Positions 24,964 through 33,981 of a DNA stretch of 64,000 nucleotides are shown piece after piece. The stretch's first letter is position 1, and each line of letters begins with the position of its first letter. Below the pieces are notes generated by a model, which was given only the letters and a program-made list of their open reading frames with translations, did not search any database and was not told the DNA's origin. The translations under genes and the position numbers were made by a program. The DNA comes from Thioalkalivibrio sp. AKL19 (lineage in GTDB: Bacteria > Pseudomonadota > Gammaproteobacteria > Ectothiorhodospirales > Ectothiorhodospiraceae), in NCBI RefSeq assembly GCF_000420165.1, contig NZ_ATUK01000011.1, positions 186,001 through 250,000 of the forward strand, given 5' to 3'.

Positions 24964-26577
24964 ATGTCCTTTCTCCTGCACGATTCCGTATTGATGCAAG
25001 CCGAGCGCTCGGCGGCCGTGCCGGCCCTGCGCCATCGGGGTGCCGTCGAGGACTATGCGACGCTGGCGGCCAGTATCGGGCGCGCCGCGGCGCGCCTTAT
25101 GGGGCGCGGCCTGGAGCGTCAGGAACGGGTGGCGGTCTACCTCGACAAGCGGCCGGAGACGGTGCACGCCCTGTTCGGTGCGGCTCGCGCCGGCGGTGTC
25201 TTCGTTCCGGTTAACCCGCTACTCAAGGCGGAACAGGTGGCGCACATCCTGCGCGACTGCAATGTGCGCATCCTGGTGACCTCCGCGGACCGCCTGGCGG
25301 CACTGCGTGCGGCACTCGCCGGGTGCCCCGACCTGCACACGGTGCTGGTGGTGGGGCAGGAGTCGAGCCAGGACTCGGGTCAGGACTCGGGCGATGCCGG
25401 GGGCGGGCATGTGCGAGTGGACGCCTGGGATGCCGAGCCGGATCGCGATGGATTGAGCGGGCACCGGGTGATCGATACCGACATGGCCGCGATCCTTTAC
25501 ACCTCGGGGAGTACCGGACGCCCCAAGGGGGTTGTGCTTTCGCACCGCAACATGGTCGCGGGCGCACAGAGCGTGTCGACCTACCTGGACAACCGGCCGG
25601 AGGATCGCATCCTCGCGGTGCTCCCCTTCAGTTTTGACTATGGCCTGAGCCAGCTGACCACCGCCTTCCGGATCGGGGCCGAGGCCGTGTTGCTGAATTA
25701 CCTGCTGCCGCGCGACGTGATCCGGGCCGTGGAGCGCGACGGCATCACCGGCCTTGCGGCCGTCCCGCCTCTGTGGATCCAGCTCGCCCGCCTGGAATGG
25801 CCGGAAGCGGCACGCGCCTCCCTGCGCTATATCACCAACTCCGGCGGTGCGATGCCGAAGGAGACACTCGCGGCCCTGCGTGAACAACTTCCTCGCACCG
25901 ATTGCTACCTGATGTACGGATTGACCGAGGCATTTCGCTCTACCTATCTCCCACCGGCCGAGCTGGACAAGCGTCCCGGCTCCATGGGCCGGGCGATCCC
26001 CAATGCGGAGATCCAGGTGGTCCGCGAGGACGGCAGCCCCTGCGCCCCCGGCGAGCCGGGCGAGCTGGTGCATCGCGGTGCGCTGGTCGCCATGGGGTAC
26101 TGGAACGATCCGGAACGCACGGCGGAGCGTTTCCGCCCCGCGCCGGGCCAACCGCCCGGTGCGCCCCTGACCGAGATGGCGGTGTGGTCCGGCGATACGG
26201 TACGCATGGATGCGGATGGGTTCCTCTATTTCGTCGGGCGCCGTGACGAGATGATCAAGACTTCCGGGTACCGCGTGAGCCCCAACGAGGTGGAAGAAGC
26301 GGTCTATGCCACAGGGCTGGTGGCGGAGGCCGCCGCGCTGGGGGTGGAACACCCGGGCCTGGGGCAAGCGATCGTGCTTGTGGCCCTGCCGCAGGCCCCG
26401 GGGCTGCGGGCGGATGACCTGGTCGACGCGCTGCGCCCCCATTTGCCGGGCTTCATGCTGCCGGCGCATGTCGGTTTATGCACCGAGCCGCTGCCGCGCA
26501 ACGCCAACGGAAAGATCGACCGCAAGGCGCTTGCCAGCGAGTTTGGCGACCTGTTCCGGGAAGGGGTGCCGGCGTGA
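24964..26577 (+). CDS. Acyl-CoA ligase (AMP-forming), exosortase A-associated
   Basis: 537 residues from the ATG at 24964; the GTG at 24907 and ATG at 24925 are in frame, but the family N-terminus (FLLHDSVLMQAERSA) follows this ATG. Motifs: YTSGSTGRPKGVVLSH (P-loop), YGLTEAFRSTYLP, GDTVRMDADGFLYFVGRRDE, and catalytic Lys in NANGKIDRKAL. It belongs to the ligase family of exosortase A loci (TIGR03098, from memory). It overlaps the decarboxylase gene downstream (GTGA). It activates an unknown acid as acyl-CoA or acyl-ACP. Three 12-bp units at 25357-25392 add a Ser/Asp/Gln-rich insert. Confidence 0.9.
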   Translation: MSFLLHDSVLMQAERSAAVPALRHRGAVEDYATLAASIGRAAARLMGRGLERQERVAVYLDKRPETVHALFGAARAGGVFVPVNPLLKAEQVAHILRDCNVRILVTSADRLAALRAALAGCPDLHTVLVVGQESSQDSGQDSGDAGGGHVRVDAWDAEPDRDGLSGHRVIDTDMAAILYTSGSTGRPKGVVLSHRNMVAGAQSVSTYLDNRPEDRILAVLPFSFDYGLSQLTTAFRIGAEAVLLNYLLPRDVIRAVERDGITGLAAVPPLWIQLARLEWPEAARASLRYITNSGGAMPKETLAALREQLPRTDCYLMYGLTEAFRSTYLPPAELDKRPGSMGRAIPNAEIQVVREDGSPCAPGEPGELVHRGALVAMGYWNDPERTAERFRPAPGQPPGAPLTEMAVWSGDTVRMDADGFLYFVGRRDEMIKTSGYRVSPNEVEEAVYATGLVAEAAALGVEHPGLGQAIVLVALPQAPGLRADDLVDALRPHLPGFMLPAHVGLCTEPLPRNANGKIDRKALASEFGDLFREGVPA

Positions 26578-27809
26578 ACGATACCCGCCCCGACCACTGC
26601 CCGATGGACCAGTTCAGCGTGGTGGACGACTGCCTCCAGCTTGGAGGGCAGTCGCTCGTAGATCTGGCCGCGCGTATCGGACAGACTCCCTTTTATGCCT
26701 ATGACCGGGACGCAATGACCCGCCGGGTCGCGCTGCTGCGTCGCAGCCTGCCGGATGGCCTCTCGCTGCATTACGCGATCAAGGCCAACCCGATGCCGGC
26801 GGTCGTACAACACATGGCCGGGCAGGTGGACGGGCTCGATGTGGCCTCGCAGCGCGAGATGCAGGTGGCGCTCGATACCGGGACCCGTCCGGATGACATC
26901 AGCTTTGCCGGACCGGGCAAGTCGGTGCCGGAGCTGGAGGCCGCCGTCGCGGCCGGGATCACCATCAACCTGGAATCTCCCACCGAACTCGAGCGGGTCG
27001 GCGCGATTGCCGCGCGTACCGGCTATCAGGCCCGTGTCGCGGTCCGGGTGAATCCCGATTTCGAGCTGAAGAGCTCCGGCATGCGCATGAGTGGCGGCCC
27101 CAAGGCCTTCGGGATCGATGCCGAACGGGTCCCCGACCTGCTGGCCCGCATTGGCGAACTCGGGCTGCATTTTCGCGGTTTCCATATCTTCTCCGGCTCG
27201 CAGAACCTGCGACCAGAGACCTTGGTCGAGGCGCAGGGGCAGACGTTCGAGCTTGCCCTGCGTTTGGCCGAGTCCGCCCCGGGGCCGGTCGAGATGCTGA
27301 ACATCGGCGGCGGCTTCGGTATCCCCTATTTCCCGGGCGATCAACCGCTGGATCTCGGGCCGGTCGCGGAGCACCTGGAAGGCCGTCTGCCTGCGGTGCG
27401 GGATGTGCTCCCGGATGCAGAGATCATTCTCGAACTGGGGCGCTACCTGGTGGGCGAGGCCGGCATTTATGTGGCCGAGGTCCTGGACCGCAAGGAGTCG
27501 CGCGGCCAGGTGTTCCTGGTCACCAATGGCGGCCTGCATCACCACCTGGCCGCTTCCGGCAACTTTGGCCAGGTGATCCGCAAGAACTATCCGGTGGTGG
27601 TGGGCAATCGCGTGCGCGGTACCGAGCGCGAGGTCGTGAACGTGGTGGGCCCTTTGTGCACGCCGCTGGATGTGCTGGCCCAGCAGATGGAACTGGCACG
27701 CGCCGACGTGGGCGACCTGATCGTGGTCTTCCAGTCGGGTGCTTACGGCTACACCGCGAGCCCCACGCGCTTCCTCAGTCATCCAGAACCCGTGGAGATC
27801 CTGGTGTGA
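26574..27809 (+). CDS. PLP-dependent decarboxylase, exosortase A-associated
   Basis: 411 residues from the GTG at 26574, which overlaps the ligase stop (GTGA); an ATG at 26604 is an alternative. It is a fold-III decarboxylase like DapDC/LysA: the PLP lysine is in HYAIKANPMPAV, the phosphate loop is LNIGGGFGIPYF, and the substrate-side motif is GPLCTPLDVL with SGAYGYTASPTRFLSH at the end. It is the exosortase A-locus family TIGR03099 (from memory). It probably decarboxylates an amino acid to an amine used with the ligase product; the substrate is unknown. It overlaps the FemAB/BioF2-like gene downstream. Confidence 0.9.
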   Translation: MNDTRPDHCPMDQFSVVDDCLQLGGQSLVDLAARIGQTPFYAYDRDAMTRRVALLRRSLPDGLSLHYAIKANPMPAVVQHMAGQVDGLDVASQREMQVALDTGTRPDDISFAGPGKSVPELEAAVAAGITINLESPTELERVGAIAARTGYQARVAVRVNPDFELKSSGMRMSGGPKAFGIDAERVPDLLARIGELGLHFRGFHIFSGSQNLRPETLVEAQGQTFELALRLAESAPGPVEMLNIGGGFGIPYFPGDQPLDLGPVAEHLEGRLPAVRDVLPDAEIILELGRYLVGEAGIYVAEVLDRKESRGQVFLVTNGGLHHHLAASGNFGQVIRKNYPVVVGNRVRGTEREVVNVVGPLCTPLDVLAQQMELARADVGDLIVVFQSGAYGYTASPTRFLSHPEPVEILV

Positions 27810-28774
27810 ACGGCGCCGTTGCCGTGCCCCCGGAAAGCCCGGCCCTGCCGCTGGCGCGCCAGACGGTGTATCTGCCTTTCCGCTTCGGGTATCGCACCCT
27901 GGCGGAGCCGGTGCGCACGATGCAGGTGCTGCAGCTTCCGTTTACCCGGATTCGTGCCGAGCATGCCGAAGAGATCCTGACGGCCGCACCGGACGAGGAC
28001 TGCCTGATCCGCTCCATGCCGGTGGAGGCGCCCCTGCCCCGCGTCTCGCGGTTTCGGGGGCGATTGCGCTTCGTGCCACGCCAATACCAGCGCCATTTCA
28101 TCGATTTGACCACCGGGTGGGACGCCTATCAGGGACGGTTCAGCGCGAAGACGCGCGCGAGCATGCGCCGCAAGGTGCGCAAGCTGGCGGAGGCCTCCGG
28201 CGGCGCGGTCGACTGGCGTCAATACGACACGCCGGAGGGGATCCAGGAGTTTCATCAACTCGCCCGCGAGGTGTCGGCCCGGACCTATCAGGAGCGCTTG
28301 CTGGATGCCGGTCTGCCCGGGGGCAAGGCGTTCGTCGAGCAACTGGTGGAACGTGCTCGCGAGGGGCGGGTGCGCGGGTACCTGCTGTTTCTGCAGGGGC
28401 AGCCCATTGCCTATCTGTACTGTCCGATCGACGACGGGATTCTGCGTTACGCATTCCTCGGCTACTTGCAGGAGCATGCCGACCTGTCCCCCGGCACGGT
28501 CCTGCAGTGGCTGGTGCTGGAGGCGCTGTTCCACGAGGAGCGATTTGCCCTGTTCGATTTCAGCCCGGGGGAAGGCGCGCACAAGTCGCTGTTCGGGAAG
28601 GACTCCCGCTATTGCGCCGACGTGTACCTGTTGCGCCCGTCCTGGCGTAACCGCGCCCTGGTGTACTCGTATCTGGCGGTCACGGACCTTTCGCGTCTGG
28701 CCAGTGATGTCCTGAGCCGCTTGCAGCTCAAGGGCCGGGCCAAGCGTCGTGCCCGGGCGGCCGCGGCAGGCTGA
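27806..28774 (+). CDS. BioF2/FemAB-like GNAT acyltransferase
   Basis: 322 residues from the GTG at 27806, overlapping the decarboxylase stop by four bases. The C-terminal part (FSAKTRASMRRKVRKL; GYLLFLQGQPIAYLYCPIDD; GTVLQWLVLEALF; FDFSPGEGAHKSLFG) follows the PF13480-type acetyltransferase fold shared with FemAB proteins, which transfer acyl or aminoacyl groups. Placement directly after an acyl-CoA ligase and a decarboxylase suggests it joins an activated acid to an amine or sugar. This is the first of three acyltransferase genes in a row. Confidence 0.78.
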   Translation: MNGAVAVPPESPALPLARQTVYLPFRFGYRTLAEPVRTMQVLQLPFTRIRAEHAEEILTAAPDEDCLIRSMPVEAPLPRVSRFRGRLRFVPRQYQRHFIDLTTGWDAYQGRFSAKTRASMRRKVRKLAEASGGAVDWRQYDTPEGIQEFHQLAREVSARTYQERLLDAGLPGGKAFVEQLVERAREGRVRGYLLFLQGQPIAYLYCPIDDGILRYAFLGYLQEHADLSPGTVLQWLVLEALFHEERFALFDFSPGEGAHKSLFGKDSRYCADVYLLRPSWRNRALVYSYLAVTDLSRLASDVLSRLQLKGRAKRRARAAAAG

Positions 28775-28787
28775 GGGGCGATCGCTC

Positions 28788-29462
28788 GTGCGCCGACTGC
28801 GCCTGTCACCGATGACGTTCGAGGCATCCGCCCTGTGGCTGCTCAAGCGACTGACCGGTCTCCAGGTCCACTGGCTCTACGAACTGCGCGCGGCCGCCAC
28901 GGACGGCGGGAGTCCGCACGGGGGGGCACCGGAAGTGTGCTACCACCAGTTTCGTGATGTGGCGGGGTTCGACGGTCTGCCCGAGGATCAGGCCCGGTCG
29001 ATCGCGGGACACACCGGCCGCTCACCGCGGCGCCTGTTGCGCGAGGGCGGGCGCATCCATGCGCTGGAGGCGGGCGGACGAATCGTGTCGCAGCTGAACG
29101 TGCAGTTCGGCGCATTCGATGTCTCCACGCCGATTCCGTTGCGGTTCTCCCTGCCGGCCGAGGCGTTCTTTGTCTCCTTCCTGTACACGCCCGAATCCGA
29201 GCGCGGGCGGGGGCACGCCCAGGCACTGGTGCGGCATGCCTGCGAGACGCTGTTTCGGGAAGGCTACGGGCGCGCGTACTGCCACGTCCGCTCCACCAAC
29301 ATTGCCTCTCGCCGGGCATTCCGGCGCGCAGGCTGGCGGCCGGCGGGGATCATTGTCGCGACCACGTCCGGACGCCTTGTCGCCACCCCCGGTACCCGCC
29401 GGCGGGGCTTCGGCGTCACGCGCCTCAAACCCGCCGCAGAACCCTCCGGATCCGGTCCTTGA
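28788..29462 (+). CDS. GNAT family N-acetyltransferase
   Basis: 224 residues from the GTG at 28788; an ATG at 28812 (MTFEASALWL) is a possible alternative. The acetyl-CoA loop is ESERGRGHAQALV and the downstream strand-helix is STNIASRRAFRRAGWRP, typical for GNAT. It lies 13 bp after the BioF2-like gene and is likely co-transcribed. Its last 38 bp overlap, antisense, the 3' end of the next acyltransferase gene (29425-30588). The substrate is unknown; a sugar or lipid amino group is plausible in this context. Confidence 0.75.
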   Translation: MRRLRLSPMTFEASALWLLKRLTGLQVHWLYELRAAATDGGSPHGGAPEVCYHQFRDVAGFDGLPEDQARSIAGHTGRSPRRLLREGGRIHALEAGGRIVSQLNVQFGAFDVSTPIPLRFSLPAEAFFVSFLYTPESERGRGHAQALVRHACETLFREGYGRAYCHVRSTNIASRRAFRRAGWRPAGIIVATTSGRLVATPGTRRRGFGVTRLKPAAEPSGSGP

Positions 29463-30588
29463 ATTTCAGACGTGCGGCGAGGGCAGAGAGGGTGTCAGAG
29501 AGCCTGTTGAAGCTACCCAGCGAGGTGTAGAGGAGGGTCCCCCGCACGTTTCGGGGGAACAGGTAGAACTTGCCTTCGCGGCGCGACTGGTTCGAGAGTT
29601 TGCGTTTCGCCGCGTTGTCCCCATGCAGCATGTCGACACGCTGGACGGTCGGTGACAGCGAACAGAGGTCCTGGAGGGTCCGTGCTTGCAGCACAATGCC
29701 CGGATGCCATTCGGACCAGTCCGGGTCGTAGCCGATGTGGTGGCTGAAATAGGTGCCCTGAAAGACAAAGCCGACTCTCCAGGCGACCAGCTTCTGGTCC
29801 ACAAACAAGCCGTAACATCGCGCGTAGCCGCGTTCGGCGGCGGCCTGCAGCATGCGCTCAATCCAGTGCCCCCGCTTCACCCCCAGTCCGAGCAGGCGGC
29901 TTTGGTAGGTGCGGGCCGATACGGGCTCGACGGTATCAAGAAACGCCGTGATCTCTTCCGGTCGGGAGAAGACATCCAGGCGTGCGCTTTGGCCGAAGTG
30001 TTCGTTGAATCGACGTTCACTGCGGCGGATGTCCTGGCGGGCCTTGCGTGGCAACGAGCCGAGATAGGCATCGAAGGTGCCTGGCAGGTCCGCCAGACGC
30101 CGCGTGTCTGTCTCGCCGCTTTGCAGTACGTGGTAGTGACGGCGGAGCTCGGCCGATTGCAGCGCCTGCCAAAGCGGTTCGCCTTCGACCACGCCGATCA
30201 GGAACACCACGCCGCGCCGGTCCAGGTGGCCTTTCAGCTCGCCGAGGACGGCCGTCAGGTCATCCTGCGACCAGTCGGGCAGGTTGCCGGTGAGTACATG
30301 GCGGCGGATCTCGATGCGCCTCAGGGCCATGCCACCGAGGACGAAGCTGAGGGCCCCGTCGTGGACATAGATGGGTAACTGGCGGGAGTCCCGCTCGGCC
30401 AGCAGCACGCTGCCGTGGCCGGGATGCCGCATGGCGAGCAGCCACTCCGGGTCATGCTCCATCATCGTGCCCGGCGCCGGGGGCGTGAAGGTCTCGCCCG
30501 GCGAGGCCTGGCGCAGGACCCAGTTCGCTGCGCGGGCACGATCGTTCTGGTGGGTCGCGGCGGCGCTGGGGGAGCGGGCCATGCTCAC
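29425..30588 (-). CDS. BioF2/FemAB-like GNAT acyltransferase
   Basis: 387 residues (an ATG two codons in is also possible). It has the same architecture as the 27806 product: LPRKARQDIRRSERRF, SARTYQSRLLGLG, CYGLFVDQKLVAWRVGFVF, HPGIVLQARTLQDLC and DMLHGDNAAKRKLSN. It overlaps the deacetylase gene upstream by ATGA and heads the distal part of a leftward operon that includes two deacetylases and wecB. The 3' end overlaps 38 bp with the convergent acetyltransferase. Likely role: acylation of a glycan precursor. Confidence 0.75.
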   Translation of the reverse strand: MSMARSPSAAATHQNDRARAANWVLRQASPGETFTPPAPGTMMEHDPEWLLAMRHPGHGSVLLAERDSRQLPIYVHDGALSFVLGGMALRRIEIRRHVLTGNLPDWSQDDLTAVLGELKGHLDRRGVVFLIGVVEGEPLWQALQSAELRRHYHVLQSGETDTRRLADLPGTFDAYLGSLPRKARQDIRRSERRFNEHFGQSARLDVFSRPEEITAFLDTVEPVSARTYQSRLLGLGVKRGHWIERMLQAAAERGYARCYGLFVDQKLVAWRVGFVFQGTYFSHHIGYDPDWSEWHPGIVLQARTLQDLCSLSPTVQRVDMLHGDNAAKRKLSNQSRREGKFYLFPRNVRGTLLYTSLGSFNRLSDTLSALAARLKFKDRIRRVLRRV

Positions 30589-31580
30589 ACCCCGACCGAG
30601 GCGTGGTTGAGGCGGTTGACGAGGATGCGCCCCAGGGCTCGATAGGCGGGGACATCAAGCGTGTCGTCATGGGGTGCTGCCGGCTCGTTTCCGAGTGTGC
30701 TCATGCAGGCCGCCTCCAGACCGGGCTGTTCCGCGACGAATTTGCACAGTCGCTTCAGGCGGTGGCGATTGACGCGATCAAGGGTCGGCGACCGGGCGGC
30801 GTCGCCCCGGTGCTTCACGAACTCGAATGGGTGGGTGAGGACCACGACATCCGATACGCCCTGTTCGCGGGCCTTTTTCAGGACGGTCCGGGTCTCCGGC
30901 CAGGAGCATCCCGTGATCGTGAGGGTCTTGTAGTGGCGTTCGCCCCGCAGGCAAAAGTCCGTGTAGGTGGTGACCGGGAACTCGCGTATGCCGTCGATAT
31001 CGTGATGTCCGGCGAATAAGTGCAGCTCGGGCTCGCGCGGGCGGTAGATCGCCAGGCCGATGTTCGAGGCGATCCCCATGCCGCAGCGGCGCATCGCCGC
31101 GTAGACGCCAAGCCCGACCTTGAGCCCGCCGGTACGCAGGACCGTGGGCGCGGGCAGGCCCCAGCGGGTGAAGGTGTCCTGGCCCATCCGGATCAGCCGA
31201 ACCTGCTCGTCCTCGCTGCGGCGGGTGATGTCATCGTTCGGCGGATTCGTCTGCAGCTGTTGAGACCAGTTCGGCTGTTCGAAGTACGTCCAGCAGGGGT
31301 GCAGGTGGAGTTGCACGTCATGCCCCCGCGCGGCGATCTCGCGCGCGATGCCCCCCATGAGCTCGTCTCCGAAATAGCAGGTGTTCAGGGTCTCGACAAA
31401 GAAGGTGCCGCGAATGCCGTACTGCTCCAGGGTCTCCAGAAGATAGCCCAGACCTTCCGAGCGACCATGGCGCTCGCAGTAGACGGACGGCGGGCCGATC
31501 GGCCGCCGGCCCTGCGGGTCGGCAAAGGCCCCGCCGATGCTGAATTCGGTGTCGACCGTGATGTGGACACGGGTGGTCAT
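30585..31580 (-). CDS. Polysaccharide deacetylase-like protein (NodB fold, WalW-type)
   Basis: 331 residues from the ATG at 31580, which overlaps the stop of the next deacetylase upstream (ATGA). HITVDTEFSIGG contains the DTE metal Asp, GHDVQLHLHPCW the His pair, and GIREFPVTTYTDFC and VVVLTHPFEF complete the NodB-like barrel. Such enzymes remove N- or O-acetyl groups from sugars. No signal peptide is visible, so it may act in the cytoplasm. It is part of the wecB-deacetylase-deacetylase-acyltransferase operon. Confidence 0.75.
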   Translation of the reverse strand: MTTRVHITVDTEFSIGGAFADPQGRRPIGPPSVYCERHGRSEGLGYLLETLEQYGIRGTFFVETLNTCYFGDELMGGIAREIAARGHDVQLHLHPCWTYFEQPNWSQQLQTNPPNDDITRRSEDEQVRLIRMGQDTFTRWGLPAPTVLRTGGLKVGLGVYAAMRRCGMGIASNIGLAIYRPREPELHLFAGHHDIDGIREFPVTTYTDFCLRGERHYKTLTITGCSWPETRTVLKKAREQGVSDVVVLTHPFEFVKHRGDAARSPTLDRVNRHRLKRLCKFVAEQPGLEAACMSTLGNEPAAPHDDTLDVPAYRALGRILVNRLNHASVGV

Positions 31581-32542
31581 GCGGCGCGGCGTTCCAGGGG
31601 TCCGGCGAGGTTGCGGGCCAGGCGCAGGCCGAAGCGCAGGGGCGTGCGGTCCCAGGGGGTAAAGCGCGGGAGCTGGAACGGATCGGAAGCCGCGCGCGCG
31701 GCGCCGGCGGCGGTGGAGACGGCGGCATCGAAGCCGCACTCGCGCGCGATCTGCACGTGCGCGGCGGCGTAGTCGCGGTCCGGGCGGCCGTTGGGGTAGG
31801 CGAACAGGCGCAGCGGGCGGTCCAGCAGCGTTTCCAGATCGGCCTTGCCGCGCTGGATCTCGGCGCGCGCGGTCGTGGCGTCCACCTCGGTGAGGATCGG
31901 GTGGGTGGCCGTATGCCCGCCGATCCCCATGCCCGCTGCCACCAGTTCGCGGACCTGCGCGCGGGTCATCATCAGGTCGTCTGGCAGCTCCAGCCCGAAG
32001 CGCCGGGCAAGCGCCTCGGTGCCGGCTGTGCGCTGCTCCGCGGGCTGGTACTTGAACCGGCCGATCAGTTCGCGGATCAACTCCCGCCGGTCGGCGACCG
32101 TGTCCAGCTGCCGCTGTCCCAGCCCCTCCGGCGTCAGATCGATGGGTCCTGCTGGCAGGCGGCGTACGGTCTCGATCAGGGTATCGTTGAACATGCGCCC
32201 GCCGTCGAGATACCCGGTAGCGATGAAGAACGTGGCCGGCACGCCCGCCTCGCGCAGGATCGGCAGGGCGACCTCGGCGTTGTCGGCGTAGCCGTCGTCG
32301 AAGGTCACGCTGACCGCGCGGGCGGGCAGGGTGCCGGCCTGCAGGCGGTCCACGGCTTCGTCCAGTGGCAAGGGGTTCATGGAGCGGGCCAGCAGGCGCA
32401 TCTGCCAGCGAAACTCATCGGCGTGCGGATCGCCGGGCAACAGCGGGTCGGGTGCGGGCAGGACGCGGTGGTAGATCAGGATGGACAGCCGCGCGCGGGA
32501 GCCGCCGGGCGACATCAGGGACAGCAGCGAGCGCAGCAGCAT
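31577..32542 (-). CDS. Polysaccharide deacetylase (NodB family)
   Basis: 321 residues from the ATG at 32542, five bases after the wecB stop. Classical NodB motifs: VSVTFDDGYADNAEVALPIL (TFDDGY), ATFFIATGYLDGG, GGHTATHPIL (H-x3-H) and RLFAYPNGRPDRDY. Metal-dependent hydrolysis of acetamido groups is expected, possibly on the N-acetylated sugar made by wecB. It overlaps the second deacetylase by ATGA. The N-terminus is hydrophobic but short, so export is uncertain. Confidence 0.85.
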   Translation of the reverse strand: MLLRSLLSLMSPGGSRARLSILIYHRVLPAPDPLLPGDPHADEFRWQMRLLARSMNPLPLDEAVDRLQAGTLPARAVSVTFDDGYADNAEVALPILREAGVPATFFIATGYLDGGRMFNDTLIETVRRLPAGPIDLTPEGLGQRQLDTVADRRELIRELIGRFKYQPAEQRTAGTEALARRFGLELPDDLMMTRAQVRELVAAGMGIGGHTATHPILTEVDATTARAEIQRGKADLETLLDRPLRLFAYPNGRPDRDYAAAHVQIARECGFDAAVSTAAGAARAASDPFQLPRFTPWDRTPLRFGLRLARNLAGPLERRAA

Positions 32543-32547
32543 GCGGG

Positions 32548-33702
32548 TCAGCCCGTGGCGCGCGCGCGCGGCTCGTGCCCCAGCCATTGGGCGATGACGG
32601 AGGCAATGCGCTCGCCGGCGCGGCCATCCCAGTATTGCGGGGCGCGGCCCTGTTTGCCGCCATGGTCCATGACGTCGCGGAAGGCGGCCTGCAGACGCTT
32701 CGGGTCGTGTCCGACCAGGACATTGGTGCCCTCGTCGATGGTGATGGGCCGTTCGGTATTCTCCCGCAGGGTGATGCAGGGTACGCCCAGGGCCGTGGTT
32801 TCTTCCTGCATGCCGCCGGAGTCGGTGAGCACGACTCGTGCGTCCTTCATCAGGCCCAGCATTTCCAGATAGCCGGCCGGCGGCAGGACCGCGATGGGCG
32901 CCTCGCTCAGGTGGTGGTCCAGCCCGGAGGCCTGCAGCCGGTCGCGGGTGCGGGGGTGCAGCGGGAAGACCAGGGGCAGTTCGCGGGCGATGGTCGCGAG
33001 AGTGGCGATGAGGCGTTCCAGGATCGCCGGGTCGTCGACATTGGAGGGACGGTGCAGGGTCAGCACGCCGTAGGCACCCTCCGGGGCGAAGCGCGCCGGG
33101 TCGATACCCGCGGATTGCAGGGATTCGTCCCAGGGCACGGCCCGGTCCAGGTTGTGGAGCTGGGTGTCGATCATCACGTTGCCGACGAAGTGGACGCGTT
33201 CGTGTTCGATCCCCTCGCGGGCGAGGTTGTCGATCGCATGCCCTTCGGTGGTGAACAGAAGATCGGAGATCTGGTCGGTCAGGACCCGGTTGATCTCCTC
33301 CGGCATGCGACGATCGTAGCTGCGCAGTCCGGCCTCGACGTGGATCACGCCGATCCCCTTCTTGGCCGCGACCAGGGCACAGGCGATGGTGGAGTTCACA
33401 TCGCCCACCACCAGCACGGCCTGTGGGTTCAGGCTGTCCAGTACCGGTTCGAAGCGGCTCATGACTTCGGCGGTCTGGATCGCGTGGGAGGAGGAGCCGA
33501 CTTCCAGGTTGATGTCCGGGTACGGGATGTTCAGATCGGTGAAGAAGCGCTCGTTCATCGCCGGATCGTAGTGCTGGCCGGTATGCACGAGCTGCGCGGT
33601 GATGCCAGCGTTCGCCAGCGCGCGCATCACCGGGCCGATCTTCATGAAATTCGGCCGTGCGCCAACGACGCACACGATGTCGCATTGCTGATGGCTTGTC
33701 AT
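32548..33702 (-). CDS. wecB: UDP-N-acetylglucosamine 2-epimerase, non-hydrolysing
   Basis: 384 residues from the ATG at 33702. CVVGARPNFMKIGPVMRAL, GQHYDPAMNERFF, VVGDVNSTIACAL, VEAGLRSYDRRMPEE and LTDSGGMQEETTALGVPC are all hallmark segments of the WecB/MnaA family. It interconverts UDP-GlcNAc and UDP-ManNAc in the cytoplasm. With the nucleotide-sugar dehydrogenase at 35480 it could supply ManNAc- or GlcNAc-uronic acid for EPS. It heads a leftward operon with two deacetylases and an acyltransferase; the region upstream to 33982 is divergent. Confidence 0.93.
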   Translation of the reverse strand: MTSHQQCDIVCVVGARPNFMKIGPVMRALANAGITAQLVHTGQHYDPAMNERFFTDLNIPYPDINLEVGSSSHAIQTAEVMSRFEPVLDSLNPQAVLVVGDVNSTIACALVAAKKGIGVIHVEAGLRSYDRRMPEEINRVLTDQISDLLFTTEGHAIDNLAREGIEHERVHFVGNVMIDTQLHNLDRAVPWDESLQSAGIDPARFAPEGAYGVLTLHRPSNVDDPAILERLIATLATIARELPLVFPLHPRTRDRLQASGLDHHLSEAPIAVLPPAGYLEMLGLMKDARVVLTDSGGMQEETTALGVPCITLRENTERPITIDEGTNVLVGHDPKRLQAAFRDVMDHGGKQGRAPQYWDGRAGERIASVIAQWLGHEPRARATG

Positions 33703-33981
33703 GGGCTGTCGAGACGTCCTGTGGGCGCATGGGCGTGCCCGTTCGCGACGACGCCAACGGGCGCGGCTCGGCATCCTCGGCGGGTTCACGGCCCGGTCCG
33801 GATACCTGTGGAATCACTTTATCGTGTCGACAGAAACACGCTGCGCCATTCGTGAATGGCTCGTTAGGTCCGGAGTGCTTGCTGGTGCGTGACAACCGGA
33901 TGGGAGGCGCTCATCGTTGGGTCTTGCAGACGGGTGCGACAGGGACTGCGTGGATCCGCATTCCGGCGCAGAGGTGCGGTG

